Positions 33,797 through 43,700 of a stretch of 64,000 nucleotides of DNA are shown here, piece by piece. The position numbers and the translations under genes were made by a program. The stretch is from contig NZ_CP135439.1 in the NCBI RefSeq assembly GCF_032341995.1, positions 930,001 to 994,000 of the forward strand, read 5' to 3'. This DNA comes from Domibacillus sp. DTU_2020_1001157_1_SI_ALB_TIR_016 (lineage in GTDB: Bacteria; Bacillota; Bacilli; Bacillales; Domibacillaceae). Every line of letters starts with the position of its first letter. The stretch's first letter is position 1. The notes beneath the pieces were generated by a model that was not told where the DNA came from, did no database searches, and saw only the letters and a program-made list of their open reading frames with translations.

Positions 33797-36200
33797 TTGT
33801 TTCGCCGCCTTTCTCAAGCCTTAGTTTAATCAGTCCGTAAATACCAAGTGCCGCAACAGCCAGCACAGAAATCTCAAACAGCGTATCAAAACCGCGGAAG
33901 TCAACGAGGATTACATTGACCATATTTTCGCCGCCGGCTTTTTCATATGTGTTTTCAACGTAATAGTCATTGATAGAAGTGAAAAACTTCGAGCTGTGAG
34001 CGGATATGCCGAGCAGTGCCACCATGATACCGACACCGGCTGCGACAAGGGCATTACCTGCCTGAAAGCGCCGTTTTTCTTCATGACGCGATAATTTTGG
34101 AAGATGGTAAAAGCAAAGCAGAAACAAGGCCGTTGAGACTGTTTCAATTACAAGCTGCGTCAAAGCCAAATCCGGTGCGCGGAAAATAACAAAAAACAGC
34201 GACACGGTATAGCCAACCCCGCCAAGCGCAATAATGGACGTTAAACGTGATTTTGCCAGTAAAATGGTGGCAGTCGCAATAACCAGAACGATGATTAAGC
34301 TTACTTCATACAATCCAATCGGCGCAGCAGAAGAAGCATTATAGCGAAATGCTTCTTTCGCCCACATGGTGAAGCCGAGAATTCCGATAAAAAACACAAA
34401 AATGTATAAAAGATAGCTGCGGATAAAGCCGGTCATATACGCATTTGTAATCGCATTTGAGCCGCGTTCTGCTGCGTACAAGCTGGCATTGTAAAACTGA
34501 TTCAGAGTAACCTTTTCAGGCATATAGTCATACATTTTGATCCATTTTGGCATGAGTTTATAAAGTAGAATGCCAATGACAATCACTCCGATGGTCATAA
34601 AGAGCTCAGGCTTAAAACCGTGCCAAAAGGAAATATGAACGTCGAGCTGACCGCCCGGCGGCAGAATGGACGGTACAATAGCGGCCGCAGCCGGCTGAAT
34701 CAAGCTGTAGGAAAGCAAATTCGGAAACAAGCCGAATACTACGACAAGAGCGGCTAAAATAATCGGTGAAACAAGCATGCCAATAGGTGCTTCATGTGGT
34801 TTTTTCTCGAGTTTCTCCGGCTGGAAGGGACCCGTAAAGACATTAAACACAATTATCATGCTGTAAATAAATGTGAACACACTGCCAATCCAGGCGATAA
34901 CCGGGAAAAGGATCGCCCATGTATCCATCTGGTACAAATCCAGTTCGAGTAAATGCACCATAGAAGCCAAGAACATTTCTTTGCTTAAAAAACCGTTAAA
35001 TGGCGGCAGACCAGCCATTGAAAAAGCACCGATTACAGACAGCGTAAAGGTAACCGGCATTAAGCTCATTAATCCGCCAAGCTTGCGGATATCCCGCGTG
35101 CCTGTTTCATGGTCAATAATACCGACCGCCATAAATAAACTTCCTTTGAAGGTTGCATGGTTAATTAAATGAAACACAGCTGCAATAACCGCTGCGGTAA
35201 ATACATTGTCATCCAGCGATTCAACATGAAGCGCTGCTGCCCCTATGCCCAGCAGCGACATGATTAAGCCAAGCTGACTGACCGTTGAGAACGCTAAAAT
35301 TCCTTTTAAATCGGTTTGTTTTACGGCATTAAAGGAAGCCCATGTCATGGTGAATAATCCGACGGCTCCAACAATCCAGAACCAGTAGCCGGAAAAGGCA
35401 AAGATCGGACTGAAACGGGCAACAAGGTAAATCCCGGCTTTGACCATTGTAGCCGAGTGCAGATACGCACTAACCGGCGTTGGTGCTTCCATCGCATCTG
35501 GAAGCCAGATGTAGAATGGGAACTGTGCGGACTTTGTAAAAGCGCCGAGCAGAACAAGGATCATCGCCAGTCCAAAAAGCGGGTCTTCATTTAACTCCAG
35601 AGCCTGAGCCGCCAATTCACGAATGCTGAATGTATCACCCATAAGCGATAAAACGAGAAACCCGCCGAGCATCATCAATCCGCCGAATACGGTAATGAGC
35701 ATCGACTTTAAAGCCCCGTAACGGGAGCGTTCGCGGTCATACCAGTACGCGATCAGCAGGAAAGAAGAAATAGACGTAAATTCCCAAAACATATACAGCG
35801 TGATCACATTGTCAGACAGGACCACGCCAAGCATCGCACCCATAAACATGAGTAAATATACATAAAAGTGACCTAGTTTTTCCTTTGATTGAGACAAGTA
35901 AAAAATAGAATACAGCACAACCAGCGAGCCAATTCCGGTAATCAAGAGGGCAAACAGGAGGCTTAAGCCATCTATGTATGCGGTAAAGTTGATTCCAAGT
36001 GATGGAATCCAGGAAGCCGTTTCGGTAATAGAACTGTTCTCTCTTGTGACGGGAAGATATTGCAGAAACATCCCGAACAAAAGAACGGGCAGAATCAGTA
36101 CAAACCACCCAGTATGGATGGACGCTGCTCTTTTATGAATAAGCGGAACGAATACAGCCATCAAAAAAGGAGCGAGAATGGCCCAGTGAAGCAAAGACAA
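33783..36200 (-). CDS. mrpA: Mrp Na+/H+ antiporter subunit A
   Basis: An 805-residue membrane protein (B. subtilis MrpA is 801) with a NuoL-like N-terminal part of about 500 residues and a C-terminal extension of six further segments that carries MnhA-specific and MrpB-like regions. Conserved charged residues in membrane segments are visible in FTKSAQFPFYIWLPDAM near residue 225 and in HLINHATFKGSLFM near 335. The start is a TTG with GGGAGGGA upstream. It is the largest subunit of the Mrp Na+/H+ antiporter. The only promoter candidate for the operon is a TATAAT on the minus strand at 36236-36241. Confidence 0.95.
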   Translation of the reverse strand: MSLLHWAILAPFLMAVFVPLIHKRAASIHTGWFVLILPVLLFGMFLQYLPVTRENSSITETASWIPSLGINFTAYIDGLSLLFALLITGIGSLVVLYSIFYLSQSKEKLGHFYVYLLMFMGAMLGVVLSDNVITLYMFWEFTSISSFLLIAYWYDRERSRYGALKSMLITVFGGLMMLGGFLVLSLMGDTFSIRELAAQALELNEDPLFGLAMILVLLGAFTKSAQFPFYIWLPDAMEAPTPVSAYLHSATMVKAGIYLVARFSPIFAFSGYWFWIVGAVGLFTMTWASFNAVKQTDLKGILAFSTVSQLGLIMSLLGIGAAALHVESLDDNVFTAAVIAAVFHLINHATFKGSLFMAVGIIDHETGTRDIRKLGGLMSLMPVTFTLSVIGAFSMAGLPPFNGFLSKEMFLASMVHLLELDLYQMDTWAILFPVIAWIGSVFTFIYSMIIVFNVFTGPFQPEKLEKKPHEAPIGMLVSPIILAALVVVFGLFPNLLSYSLIQPAAAAIVPSILPPGGQLDVHISFWHGFKPELFMTIGVIVIGILLYKLMPKWIKMYDYMPEKVTLNQFYNASLYAAERGSNAITNAYMTGFIRSYLLYIFVFFIGILGFTMWAKEAFRYNASSAAPIGLYEVSLIIVLVIATATILLAKSRLTSIIALGGVGYTVSLFFVIFRAPDLALTQLVIETVSTALFLLCFYHLPKLSRHEEKRRFQAGNALVAAGVGIMVALLGISAHSSKFFTSINDYYVENTYEKAGGENMVNVILVDFRGFDTLFEISVLAVAALGIYGLIKLRLEKGGETNENK

Positions 36201-36235
36201 ATAAATCCCTCCCCATATTTTTATGCATAATTCAA

Positions 36236-36241
36236 ATTATA
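36236..36241 (-). promoter_or_regulatory. Possible -10 element of the mrp operon
   Basis: ATTATA on the plus strand reads TATAAT on the minus strand, 36 bases before the mrpA start. The -35 region is weak. Confidence 0.4.
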
Positions 36242-36419
36242 ACGTAAAAAAAATGTTCGTGCATTGCCCAAAACGGGAGAACAATCGAACTGCTCCTTCT
36301 CGTAATAAATATGAAGAGTAACGGTATTTTCCGGGCGAAAAAAATAAAAATTCGACAAAAGAACTATGCGGATTTTGACAGAAATTGTGGGGTTTTTCCA
36401 AAAAAAGATTGGAAATGAC

Positions 36420-36448
36420 TTGTCATAACAAACAACCTCTTGCATAAT
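36420..36448 (+). promoter_or_regulatory. Probable sigma-A promoter of yufK
   Basis: TTGTCA at 36420-36425 and CATAAT at 36443-36448 are spaced by 17 bases. Confidence 0.6.
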
Positions 36449-36479
36449 GAACAGTGACTGATTGTGACAGGGGAGAATT

Positions 36480-37043
36480 ATGTTGATGAAAAACTCGTAT
36501 TTAACCGGCTATATGCCGCTCTTATCCATCCTATTATTCAGCTTATCACTTTCGATGTTTGGACAAGCCTTTATTGTAGATATGCTGAAACAAGCAAACT
36601 TGTATAATACCATGCTCGATATCTTTACCAAAACAGAAGTAAATCTCGTCGTAATCGGCGGGTTGATGGTTGTATTCACTATGATTTTTGCCACGTTCAA
36701 GCTTCTGGCGAATACAGCAAACGAGCTGGCGCTGCTTTTTTTCTCTAAGGATGCAGAAGGAGAGCTGCTGAAAAAAACCCGCTTTGGCGCAGTGATCTAT
36801 TTTCTGGGCGGACTGATTTCATTGGTCAGCTTTTCTTCTGCTGTCGGGACGATCATTATTTTTCTTGTGACGTCTGTAGTGTATGTTGTGTACTTTGTTT
36901 ACAAGCTGAGCCCGCATATTTCAACGCCGCAAATGATTGGAATTATCGTGTTTGAAGCGGTCTTCTGGATTTTCTTCGGCTTATTGCTCGCTCTTATTTT
37001 TATGAAGTTATACAATGGCCTGCTGGCTGCTATACCACTTTAA
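36480..37043 (+). CDS. yufK: YufK family membrane protein (DUF5366)
   Basis: A 187-residue membrane protein with five hydrophobic segments, matching B. subtilis YufK (DUF5366, 185 residues) in size and in its position beside the mrp operon. The first segment follows MKNSYLTGYMPLL. There are three possible starts: ATG 36480, TTG 36483 and ATG 36486. AGGGGAG ends at 36475, so ATG 36486 has the more usual spacing. It is divergent from mrpA with 279 bases between, and a strong terminator closes it. No function is known; coexpression with Mrp would be worth testing. Confidence 0.83.
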   Translation: MLMKNSYLTGYMPLLSILLFSLSLSMFGQAFIVDMLKQANLYNTMLDIFTKTEVNLVVIGGLMVVFTMIFATFKLLANTANELALLFFSKDAEGELLKKTRFGAVIYFLGGLISLVSFSSAVGTIIIFLVTSVVYVVYFVYKLSPHISTPQMIGIIVFEAVFWIFFGLLLALIFMKLYNGLLAAIPL

Positions 37044-37083
37044 AAAAACGAGCTTCGTTTCGAAACGAAGCTCGTTTTTTTTT
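37044..37083. terminator. Bidirectional terminator between yufK and mtnA
   Basis: AAAAAAACGAGCTTCGTTT pairs with AAACGAAGCTCGTTTTTTT in a very stable stem between convergent genes, touching the mtnA stop. Confidence 0.94.
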
Positions 37084-38113
37084 ATACAAACAGTGCCGCA
37101 ATGGCTTCTTTGTTCGGTTTTACAATTCCTTTTTCGGTAATGATGCCTGTAATCAATTCGGCTGGCGCTACATCAAAAGCTGGGTTGAAAACAGAAATGC
37201 CTTCTGGTGCAATGCGCATGCCACTCACTTCGGTAACTTCGGCCGGATCCCGCTCTTCAATCGGAATGGCATCGCCATTTGGCGTATCCAAATCAAAGGT
37301 CGACAGGGGAGCGGCAATATAAAACGGAATGCCAAATGATTTGGCTAAAACAGCAAGGCCAAAGGTTCCGATTTTATTAGCAGAGTCCCCGTTTGCTGCT
37401 ACACGGTCGGCTCCTGTAATCACCGCTGAAATGTTTTTCGTTTTCATCGTGTGTGCTGCCATACTGTCCGTAATCAGTGTGACATCTACACCGGCCTGCA
37501 TAAGTTCCCACGTAGTGAGACGGGCTCCCTGGAACACAGGGCGTGTTTCGCAAGCAAAAACGGACAAGTTGATTCCATGCTCTTTTGAAAGAAAGAAAGG
37601 GGCAAGCGCCGTTCCATATTTCGCGGTTGCAATAGAGCCTGCATTACAAATCGTCATGACATGGTCACCGTTGTTGAAAAGAGGAAGAGCGTATTCGCCA
37701 ATCGCCCGGCACACATCTTCGTCTTCTTTTTGAATAGCAAGTGCTTCAGCAAGCACGTTTTCGCGCAGTGCGGCGGCTGTCTCAGAGTTAACGACCACGT
37801 CATTCATCCGATTCAATGCCCAAAATAAATTAACAGCTGTTGGGCGGGACTGTGAAAGATAGCCGCTGTCGATTAATACTTGTTCCTTTAGTTCATCAAG
37901 GTCATCAGATGGGTGACGGAGTGCTGACAATGCGACACCAAAAGCGGCCGCAATTCCAATAGCCGGCGCCCCACGGACAGCGAGAGATTTGATTGCGTCA
38001 AACACAGCCGGAACCGTTTCTAACGTTAAATATTCAGTTACATGAGGCAATTTTCGCTGGTCAAGCAGTTGAATCGCATCGTTCTCCCAGAAGACGGATT
38101 GTGGAATATTCAT
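37082..38113 (-). CDS. mtnA: S-methyl-5-thioribose-1-phosphate isomerase
   Basis: A 343-residue protein of the eIF2B-like MtnA family. It converts methylthioribose 1-phosphate to methylthioribulose 1-phosphate in the methionine salvage pathway. Diagnostic segments are [14 protein letters not shown] near residue 46, NAGSIAT near 156 (catalytic Cys in TICNAGS), [19 protein letters not shown] near residue 233 (catalytic Asp), and the C-terminal [10 protein letters not shown]. Its ATG overlaps the mtnK stop by four bases, so the pair is an operon. It acts directly after MtnK and before MtnB. Confidence 0.95.
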   Translation of the reverse strand: MNIPQSVFWENDAIQLLDQRKLPHVTEYLTLETVPAVFDAIKSLAVRGAPAIGIAAAFGVALSALRHPSDDLDELKEQVLIDSGYLSQSRPTAVNLFWALNRMNDVVVNSETAAALRENVLAEALAIQKEDEDVCRAIGEYALPLFNNGDHVMTICNAGSIATAKYGTALAPFFLSKEHGINLSVFACETRPVFQGARLTTWELMQAGVDVTLITDSMAAHTMKTKNISAVITGADRVAANGDSANKIGTFGLAVLAKSFGIPFYIAAPLSTFDLDTPNGDAIPIEERDPAEVTEVSGMRIAPEGISVFNPAFDVAPAELITGIITEKGIVKPNKEAIAALFV

Positions 38114-39279
38114 TGAAGTGCCTCCTTTACAGCTGCAACTAACTGATCGGCAGATGAATAGGAAGCCCGCTCTTTAACAAAGTGAGCACCAAGCGACAGA
38201 GAGTGGCGTTTCGCCTGCAGGCGCTGCTGATCATCCACGATGCCATCCAAATCTTTTACGTGAGCAAGTCCAATTGTCCGGCGAATCATTTCAAGTCCCA
38301 TAAAGCCGGCAGCCTGTTCAAAAATATCCGCCAGCAGCCACTCTAAATAGCCTTCTGTTTTTGCGAAGGCTTCCGTATTTTGCTCGTTCCAAAGCCGGCT
38401 GAACTCACGGTTAAAAACATCCCAAACAGTCACAATATGCTCGTAAAGCGGCTCGCGACGACCCTCTTCGCGGGATAGAACATTCATAAACAGGTTCGCT
38501 GTAAAGTGAGCAATATCAAATCCGAATGGCCCATAGAAAGCAAATTCCGGATCAATGATTTTAGTTTCAGCAGCGCTCGCAAAAATGCTTCCTGTGTGCA
38601 GATCTCCATGCAGAAGCGCATCACCCGCTGTTAAAAACAAGCGCTTCAACTGGGCAGCATGAAGTTTCAGTTCATCGTCCTGCCAAAGCTTTTCCACGTC
38701 GGCACGCAAGCTCTCTTCGAAATCATTCGTCTCTGCATCAAAAAACGGATCGGTAAACACAAGTCCTTCTGTAATATCGCATAGCTCAGGATTGCTGAAT
38801 GTGTGCTGCAGCTTCTTTTTCTCCTGCGGACCGAGTGCGAAATCCGAGGTTCCGTACAGCGTGCGTGCAATAAATTCACCGGTATGGCGGGCAATCAGCG
38901 GATAATCTTCTCCATGAATCAGGCCTGTCCGGGCAATGGTCAGATGAGACAAATCTTCCATGACCGTAATCGCTAAATCTTTATCAGAATAGTAGACTTT
39001 AGGGGTATAGTCAGGCGCAAATGTTCCTTGCAGGCGCAGGGCACGGTTTTCGATATCAGCCCGTTCAAGCGTCAGCGGCCAGCTTTCTCCTACTACTTTT
39101 GCATAAGGAAGGGCTTGTTTAACAATAAGACTTTTATCTGTTCCTTTTATATGAAACACGTAATTTAAATTGCCATCTCCGATTTCATTTGCAGAAACGG
39201 TGTCGGTTTCCGCGAGCAAACCAAGCTTTTTAACGAGGGCAACCGCAGAATCTATTGTTAAGGGTTCATATGAAGACAT
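38110..39279 (-). CDS. mtnK: S-methyl-5-thioribose kinase
   Basis: A 389-residue kinase of the APH-like fold (B. subtilis MtnK, 397). It phosphorylates methylthioribose released from methylthioadenosine. Visible motifs are the ATP-site IVKQALP near residue 52, the catalytic [12 protein letters not shown] near residue 225, and the metal-binding [10 protein letters not shown] near 248. ATG 39279 was chosen because GGAGG lies 7 bases upstream; the ATG two codons earlier is too close. It is divergent from mtnE across 88 bases with no room for the SAM riboswitch found before mtnK in B. subtilis. Confidence 0.94.
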   Translation of the reverse strand: MSSYEPLTIDSAVALVKKLGLLAETDTVSANEIGDGNLNYVFHIKGTDKSLIVKQALPYAKVVGESWPLTLERADIENRALRLQGTFAPDYTPKVYYSDKDLAITVMEDLSHLTIARTGLIHGEDYPLIARHTGEFIARTLYGTSDFALGPQEKKKLQHTFSNPELCDITEGLVFTDPFFDAETNDFEESLRADVEKLWQDDELKLHAAQLKRLFLTAGDALLHGDLHTGSIFASAAETKIIDPEFAFYGPFGFDIAHFTANLFMNVLSREEGRREPLYEHIVTVWDVFNREFSRLWNEQNTEAFAKTEGYLEWLLADIFEQAAGFMGLEMIRRTIGLAHVKDLDGIVDDQQRLQAKRHSLSLGAHFVKERASYSSADQLVAAVKEALQ

Positions 39280-39367
39280 GGTCATTCCTCCAAATATATT
39301 TACAATTTGTTCAATAATATATATATTTATGACTGAAATTGCAAGAAAATTTTAAGTAGGTGAACGA
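39280..39367. other. Divergent mtnK/mtnE promoter region without S-box
   Basis: This AT-rich 88-base gap must hold promoters for both directions. It is too short for an S-box aptamer plus terminator and contains none of its conserved sequence. Confidence 0.6.
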
Positions 39368-40549
39368 ATGAAGCAATTTAAACAATCACAGCTGTTATCC
39401 GGGCTGCCCGACCAATTTTTTGCGGCACTTACCAAAAAAGCCGCCCAATATGTCAGCGCCGGACACGATGTTATTAATCTAGGACAAGGCAATCCAGACC
39501 AGCCGACTCCGGAGCATATTGTAGCGTCTTTAAAAGAAGCAGCAGAGCGGCCGGATTTTCATAAATACCCGCCGTTTCAAGGACAGAATTTCTTAAAGGA
39601 AGCAGCGGCCGGCTTTTATAAGCGGGAGTATGATGTAGATTTGGACCCGCAGACGGAAATCGCTATTTTATTCGGCGGCAAAGCGGGACTCGTTGAGCTG
39701 CCAATGTGTTTAATGAATCCAGGTGAATATATGCTCGTGCCTGACCCCGGCTATCCGGATTATTGGTCGGGAGCAGCGCTTGCCGATGTTCAAATGGATT
39801 ACATGCCGCTTGTGGAAGAAAACCGCTTTTTGCCGGATTATGGGGATATCGGGAAAGCTCGGCTCGAGCGGGCAAAAATGCTTTTGCTGAACTATCCAAA
39901 CAATCCGACTGGTGCGCAGGCAACCCGGGCATTTTTTGATGAAACCGTCGCTCTTGCGCATGAGCATGATATTTGTGTAGTACACGACTTTGCGTATGGA
40001 GGAATTGGTTTTGATGGACAGAAGCCGCCAAGTTTTCTGCAGTCACAAGGAGCGAAAGAAGTTGGCGTAGAGCTGTACACATTGTCGAAAACCTATAATA
40101 TGGCCGGCTGGCGGGTCGCATTTTTAGCAGGGAATCCAAGTGTGATTTCTGCAGTCAACCTGCTGCAGGATCATATGTATGTAAGTCTTTTCAGTGCCAT
40201 TCAGCAGGCTGCAGCTACTGCACTTTCAGGGCCGCAGGATTGTGTGCGGGAATTATCAAATCGGTACGAGAAGCGCCGTAACGCACTTGTTGATGCCTGC
40301 CGGTCAATCGGCTGGGATGTGACGGCTCCGGCTGGTTCATTTTTCGCCTGGCTTCCGGTGCCAAAGCCTTACACATCCGTTCAGTTTTCCGATTTACTGC
40401 TGGAAAAAGCACATGTTGTTACAGCGCCGGGTATTGGATTTGGTGCCCATGGGGAAGGCTATGTCCGTGTTGGACTGCTGACAGAGGAAGCGCGGCTGCA
40501 AGAAGCCATCCGGCGCATTGGCCGCCTTGGCTTATTTTCCGCTCTTTAA
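39368..40549 (+). CDS. mtnE: Methionine-salvage aminotransferase MtnE
   Basis: A 393-residue class I/II PLP aminotransferase close to B. subtilis MtnE (YkrV). It transaminates 2-oxo-4-methylthiobutyrate to methionine, the last step of the salvage cycle. The substrate region INLGQGNPDQPTPEH is near residue 36, NYPNNPTGA near 177, and the PLP lysine is in TLSKTYNMAGWRV near residue 240. The C-terminal GEGYVRVGLLTEE carries the carboxylate-binding arginine. AGGTGAACG precedes the ATG. It heads the plus-strand mtn genes, divergent from mtnKA. Confidence 0.93.
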   Translation: MKQFKQSQLLSGLPDQFFAALTKKAAQYVSAGHDVINLGQGNPDQPTPEHIVASLKEAAERPDFHKYPPFQGQNFLKEAAAGFYKREYDVDLDPQTEIAILFGGKAGLVELPMCLMNPGEYMLVPDPGYPDYWSGAALADVQMDYMPLVEENRFLPDYGDIGKARLERAKMLLLNYPNNPTGAQATRAFFDETVALAHEHDICVVHDFAYGGIGFDGQKPPSFLQSQGAKEVGVELYTLSKTYNMAGWRVAFLAGNPSVISAVNLLQDHMYVSLFSAIQQAAATALSGPQDCVRELSNRYEKRRNALVDACRSIGWDVTAPAGSFFAWLPVPKPYTSVQFSDLLLEKAHVVTAPGIGFGAHGEGYVRVGLLTEEARLQEAIRRIGRLGLFSAL

Positions 40550-40633
40550 TGAAGGTCCGCTTCATTGACAAATTAACTGAAAAATGACACAATCCTAGTA
40601 AACTAGTAGGCATTTAGAATGGAGAAAAGCTAT

Positions 40634-41830
40634 ATGAACGAAGTGATCGCAACGTACCGCCTGTTTGATCAAAAAGGCGCTTTCGAAAAAAAAGCAGAAG
40701 GAATCGCACTTGGTTTAACGATTGGTTCTTGGACCGATTTGCCGCTTCTCGAACAGGAGCAGCTAAAGCAGCATAAAGGGCGTGTTCTGTCTGTTCAGGA
40801 AACTGGAGAAGAAACGGTTTATGGGCGCGGGGCAGAAGTGAAAATTGCCTATCCTGCTGCAAACTTCAGCGCGGATTTGCCGGCGATTCTCGTGACGGTG
40901 TTTGGCAAGCTGTCACTTGACGGTGCGGTCCAGCTGGTCGATTTATCCCTTTCAGATGATCTTGCCGGTCGTTTCCCGGGGCCAAAGTTTGGCGTGGAAG
41001 GAATTCGCGAACAAACCGGTGCTTACGGGCGTCCGCTCCTCATGAGTATTTTCAAAGGCGTGATTGGCCGCGATATGGCGTATATGGAAGAACAGCTGCG
41101 AGCGCAAATCGCCGGCGGTATTGATATCGTCAAAGATGATGAAATTTTATTTGATAATCCGCTGACACCGTTTGAAGAGCGTGTAAAGCTTGGAAAACGG
41201 GTTATTGAACAAAGCGGCCGAAAAGCGCTGTATGCCGTAAACCTGTCAGGACGTACAAGCGAATTGAAAGAAAAAGCGTATCGGGGCATTGAGCTTGGCG
41301 CTTCTGCGTTTTTGTTTAATGTATTTGCTTATGGGCTTGATGTGCTGCAGGAGCTCGCTGAGGATCCAAAGATCAGCGTGCCGATCATGGCGCACCCTGC
41401 TGTCTCAGGCGCCTTCACATCTGCACCATATCACGGCTTTTCAACTGAGCTTATGCTTGGCAAGCTTGTGCGAATGGCGGGAGCTGATTTTACACTGTTT
41501 CCATCCCCATATGGATCGGTGGCACTTGAGCGTTCAGCAGCGCTTAAAACAGCAGAAATGGCGCTCCAGACAAGTGTGCATAAGCCCACTTTTCCGGTTC
41601 CATCAGCGGGCATTCATCCAGGGCTTGTTCCTGTTCTGTATGATGACTTTGGAAAAGATTCGATCATTAATGCAGGAGGCGGGGTTCACGGCCACCCGAG
41701 TGGTGCAGAAGGCGGCGGGCGTGCATTCCGACAGGCCATTGATGCGGTTTTAGCCGGCCGGACTCTTGAGCAGGCAGCAGAAGAAAATGAAGAGCTGCGT
41801 GTGGCACTTGATTTATGGGGGAGCAAATAA
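40634..41830 (+). CDS. mtnW: 2,3-diketo-5-methylthiopentyl-1-phosphate enolase (RuBisCO-like)
   Basis: A 398-residue RuBisCO-like protein of the MtnW type. It enolises diketo-methylthiopentyl phosphate and does not fix carbon. The carbamylated-lysine region [10 protein letters not shown] is near residue 165, the general [10 protein letters not shown] segment near 256, and SPYGSVAL near 290; [10 protein letters not shown] near residue 345 binds phosphate. The ATG at 40634 was chosen because GGAGAAAAG at 40621 sits about 9 bases upstream; ATG 40619 overlaps it. It starts 85 bases after mtnE, with a TTGACA at 40565 that may be a -35 element. Confidence 0.94.
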   Translation: MNEVIATYRLFDQKGAFEKKAEGIALGLTIGSWTDLPLLEQEQLKQHKGRVLSVQETGEETVYGRGAEVKIAYPAANFSADLPAILVTVFGKLSLDGAVQLVDLSLSDDLAGRFPGPKFGVEGIREQTGAYGRPLLMSIFKGVIGRDMAYMEEQLRAQIAGGIDIVKDDEILFDNPLTPFEERVKLGKRVIEQSGRKALYAVNLSGRTSELKEKAYRGIELGASAFLFNVFAYGLDVLQELAEDPKISVPIMAHPAVSGAFTSAPYHGFSTELMLGKLVRMAGADFTLFPSPYGSVALERSAALKTAEMALQTSVHKPTFPVPSAGIHPGLVPVLYDDFGKDSIINAGGGVHGHPSGAEGGGRAFRQAIDAVLAGRTLEQAAEENEELRVALDLWGSK

Positions 41831-42484
41831 ATGATGCAAAACCCCGTTATTATTTGTGACTTTGATGGCACTATTACAAAAAATGACAATATTATTGCCA
41901 TCATGAAGAAATTCGCTCCTCCAGAATGGAATGCGCTGAAAGACGGCGTCCTCTCTCAGAAAATCTCGATTAAGGAAGGCGTCGGCCAAATGTTTTCATT
42001 GCTTCCGTCTTCTCAAAGAAGTGAAATTACAGAGTTTATTCTGGCAGATGCAAAAATTCGGGAAGGATTTGCTGAGTTTGTCGCGTATACAAAAGAGGCA
42101 GGCATTCCGCTTTACGTAGTCAGCGGCGGAATGGACTTTTTTGTGAAACCAATTTTACAGGGCCTTGTGCCGGAAGACCATATTTACTGCAATGAAGCTG
42201 ATTTCTCAGGCAGCCATATTCATATTAAATGGCCGCATTCCTGTGACGAGCATTGTACAAACGAGTGCGGCTGCTGCAAACCGTCGATTGTCCGTCATAT
42301 TGCACCGGGACAGGAGATGATTGTGATCGGGGACTCCGTGACCGACCTTGAAGCAGCCAAGCTTGCCAGCTTTGTGATTGCCAGAGATTTGCTGCTGCAA
42401 AAAAGCGAAGAGCTGGGCCTTCCTCACAAGCCATTTGAAACGTTTTGGGATGTTATCGACCATGTGAAAGAGGTAGTGAAATGA
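41831..42484 (+). CDS. mtnX: 2-hydroxy-3-keto-5-methylthiopentenyl-1-phosphate phosphatase
   Basis: A 217-residue HAD-superfamily phosphatase. Motif I is [11 protein letters not shown] at residues 9-19 with both aspartates. VVSGGMDFF near residue 97 is motif II, and [13 protein letters not shown] near 160 is motif III/IV. The enzyme removes phosphate from the enol produced by MtnW to give acireductone. It begins directly after the mtnW TAA and its stop overlaps mtnB (ATGA). The cysteine-rich [12 protein letters not shown] stretch near residue 137 is usual for MtnX. Confidence 0.93.
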   Translation: MMQNPVIICDFDGTITKNDNIIAIMKKFAPPEWNALKDGVLSQKISIKEGVGQMFSLLPSSQRSEITEFILADAKIREGFAEFVAYTKEAGIPLYVVSGGMDFFVKPILQGLVPEDHIYCNEADFSGSHIHIKWPHSCDEHCTNECGCCKPSIVRHIAPGQEMIVIGDSVTDLEAAKLASFVIARDLLLQKSEELGLPHKPFETFWDVIDHVKEVVK

Positions 42485-43092
42485 ATGCATTACAATTAAG
42501 ATGGAATGATCTGGCGGAGGTTAAAAGAGAGCTTGCTGCCCGTGATTGGTTTCCCGGCACAAGTGGAAATCTATCTATTAAAGTAGATGACGAGTCTTTT
42601 TTAGTAACAGCCAGCGGCAAAGACAAGCGAAAAGAAACGGATGAGGATTTTTTGCTTGTAGACCTTCAAGGTCAAGCGATTGAAGGATTTGCCGGCAAGC
42701 CGTCCGCTGAAACACTTCTTCATGTAGAAGTGTATGGGAAAACAGCTGCCGGCTGCAGCCTCCACGTACACACGGTGGACAATAATGTCATCTCTGAGCT
42801 GTACGCTGAAGAAGGAGCAGTAACATTCAGCGGTCAGGAAATCATTAAAGCATTTGGCATTTGGGAAGAAAATGCATCGATTACGGTACCGATTATTCCG
42901 AATCATGCCCATATCCCGGCTCTCGCCAAAGAGTTCGGCCGCTATGTTACACAGGATGCCGGTTCCGTTTTGATCCGTAATCACGGTATTACAGTATGGG
43001 GCAAGGATGCATTCGAAGCGAAAAAGTTTCTAGAAGCCTATGAATTTCTGTTTTCATGGCATATTAAACTACAGATGTTGAAAGGAAGATAA
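42481..43092 (+). CDS. mtnB: Methylthioribulose-1-phosphate dehydratase
   Basis: A 203-residue class II aldolase-fold zinc enzyme that dehydrates methylthioribulose 1-phosphate to the diketo substrate of MtnW. The active site includes GTSGNLSIK near residue 23, [12 protein letters not shown] near 74 with HVHTVDNN near 96 (zinc histidines), and RNHGITVWG near 166. The ATG at 42481 overlaps the mtnX stop by four bases; an upstream extension of the frame is inside mtnX and is not used. It precedes mtnD by four bases. Confidence 0.94.
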   Translation: MNALQLRWNDLAEVKRELAARDWFPGTSGNLSIKVDDESFLVTASGKDKRKETDEDFLLVDLQGQAIEGFAGKPSAETLLHVEVYGKTAAGCSLHVHTVDNNVISELYAEEGAVTFSGQEIIKAFGIWEENASITVPIIPNHAHIPALAKEFGRYVTQDAGSVLIRNHGITVWGKDAFEAKKFLEAYEFLFSWHIKLQMLKGR

Positions 43093-43096
43093 CAAA

Positions 43097-43624
43097 ATGG
43101 CAGTCATTCAATTCCAAGAAACAGGCGAACGTATTACCGATAAAAACGCAATTGATGCATTTTTAGCAGCACAGGAAGTTATTTATGAAAAATGGGATAT
43201 TTCCAAGCTTCCGGAAAACCTTCGTGAAAACTATGCGTTGTCAGATGAAGAAAAGCAGCAAATCCTTGAGGTGTTCGGTGAAGAAATCCGTGATATTTCA
43301 GAGCGCCGCGGCTACCAGGCTCATGATGTGATTTCCCTGTCTGACAGCACACCTAATTTAGATGAGCTTTTAACAAACTTTCAAAAAATCCATATCCACA
43401 CAGATGACGAAGTTCGTTTTATCGTCAGCGGCCATGGAATTTTTGCAATCCAGGCAAAAGACGGCCAGTTCTTTAATGTTGAACTTGAGCCGGGTGATTT
43501 GATTTCTGTACCGGTCAACACGCGCCATTACTTTACGTTGATGGACGATCGTAAAGTGGTTGCCGTCCGTATTTTCGTAACAACGGAAGGCTGGGTTCCA
43601 ATCTACGACGAAACAAATGCATAA
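43097..43624 (+). CDS. mtnD: Acireductone dioxygenase
   Basis: A 175-residue cupin metalloenzyme. The metal-binding residues are in HIHTDDEVRF near residue 95-105 (HXHX4E) and the later histidine in VPVNTRHYF near residue 140. It oxidises acireductone to 2-oxo-4-methylthiobutyrate and formate with Fe2+, or makes other products with Ni2+. AAAGGAAG lies before the ATG. It is the last gene of mtnWXBD and is followed by a terminator. With mtnK, mtnA and mtnE the full salvage pathway is present in one locus. Confidence 0.95.
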   Translation: MAVIQFQETGERITDKNAIDAFLAAQEVIYEKWDISKLPENLRENYALSDEEKQQILEVFGEEIRDISERRGYQAHDVISLSDSTPNLDELLTNFQKIHIHTDDEVRFIVSGHGIFAIQAKDGQFFNVELEPGDLISVPVNTRHYFTLMDDRKVVAVRIFVTTEGWVPIYDETNA

Positions 43625-43631
43625 TGAATCA

Positions 43632-43660
43632 GAACCGGACCCTGCGTCCGGTTTTTCTTT
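43632..43660 (+). terminator. Terminator after mtnD
   Basis: ACCGGAC pairs with GTCCGGT around loop CCTGC, followed by a T tract. Confidence 0.88.
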
Positions 43661-43662
43661 AC

Positions 43663-43697
43663 AAAAAAAAACGCACACCCGGTTCGGATGTGCGTTT
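43663..43697 (-). terminator. Terminator of pbpD
   Basis: ACGCACAC pairs with GTGTGCGT-type sequence (ATGTGCGT). On the minus strand the stem is followed by a run of T. Confidence 0.85.
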
Positions 43698-43700
43698 TCA

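Noticed and set aside
40565..40598. Promoter for mtnW from TTGACA at 40565
   Set aside because: A good -35 but no acceptable -10 at 16-18 bases (ACAATC only); not strong enough to list as a feature.
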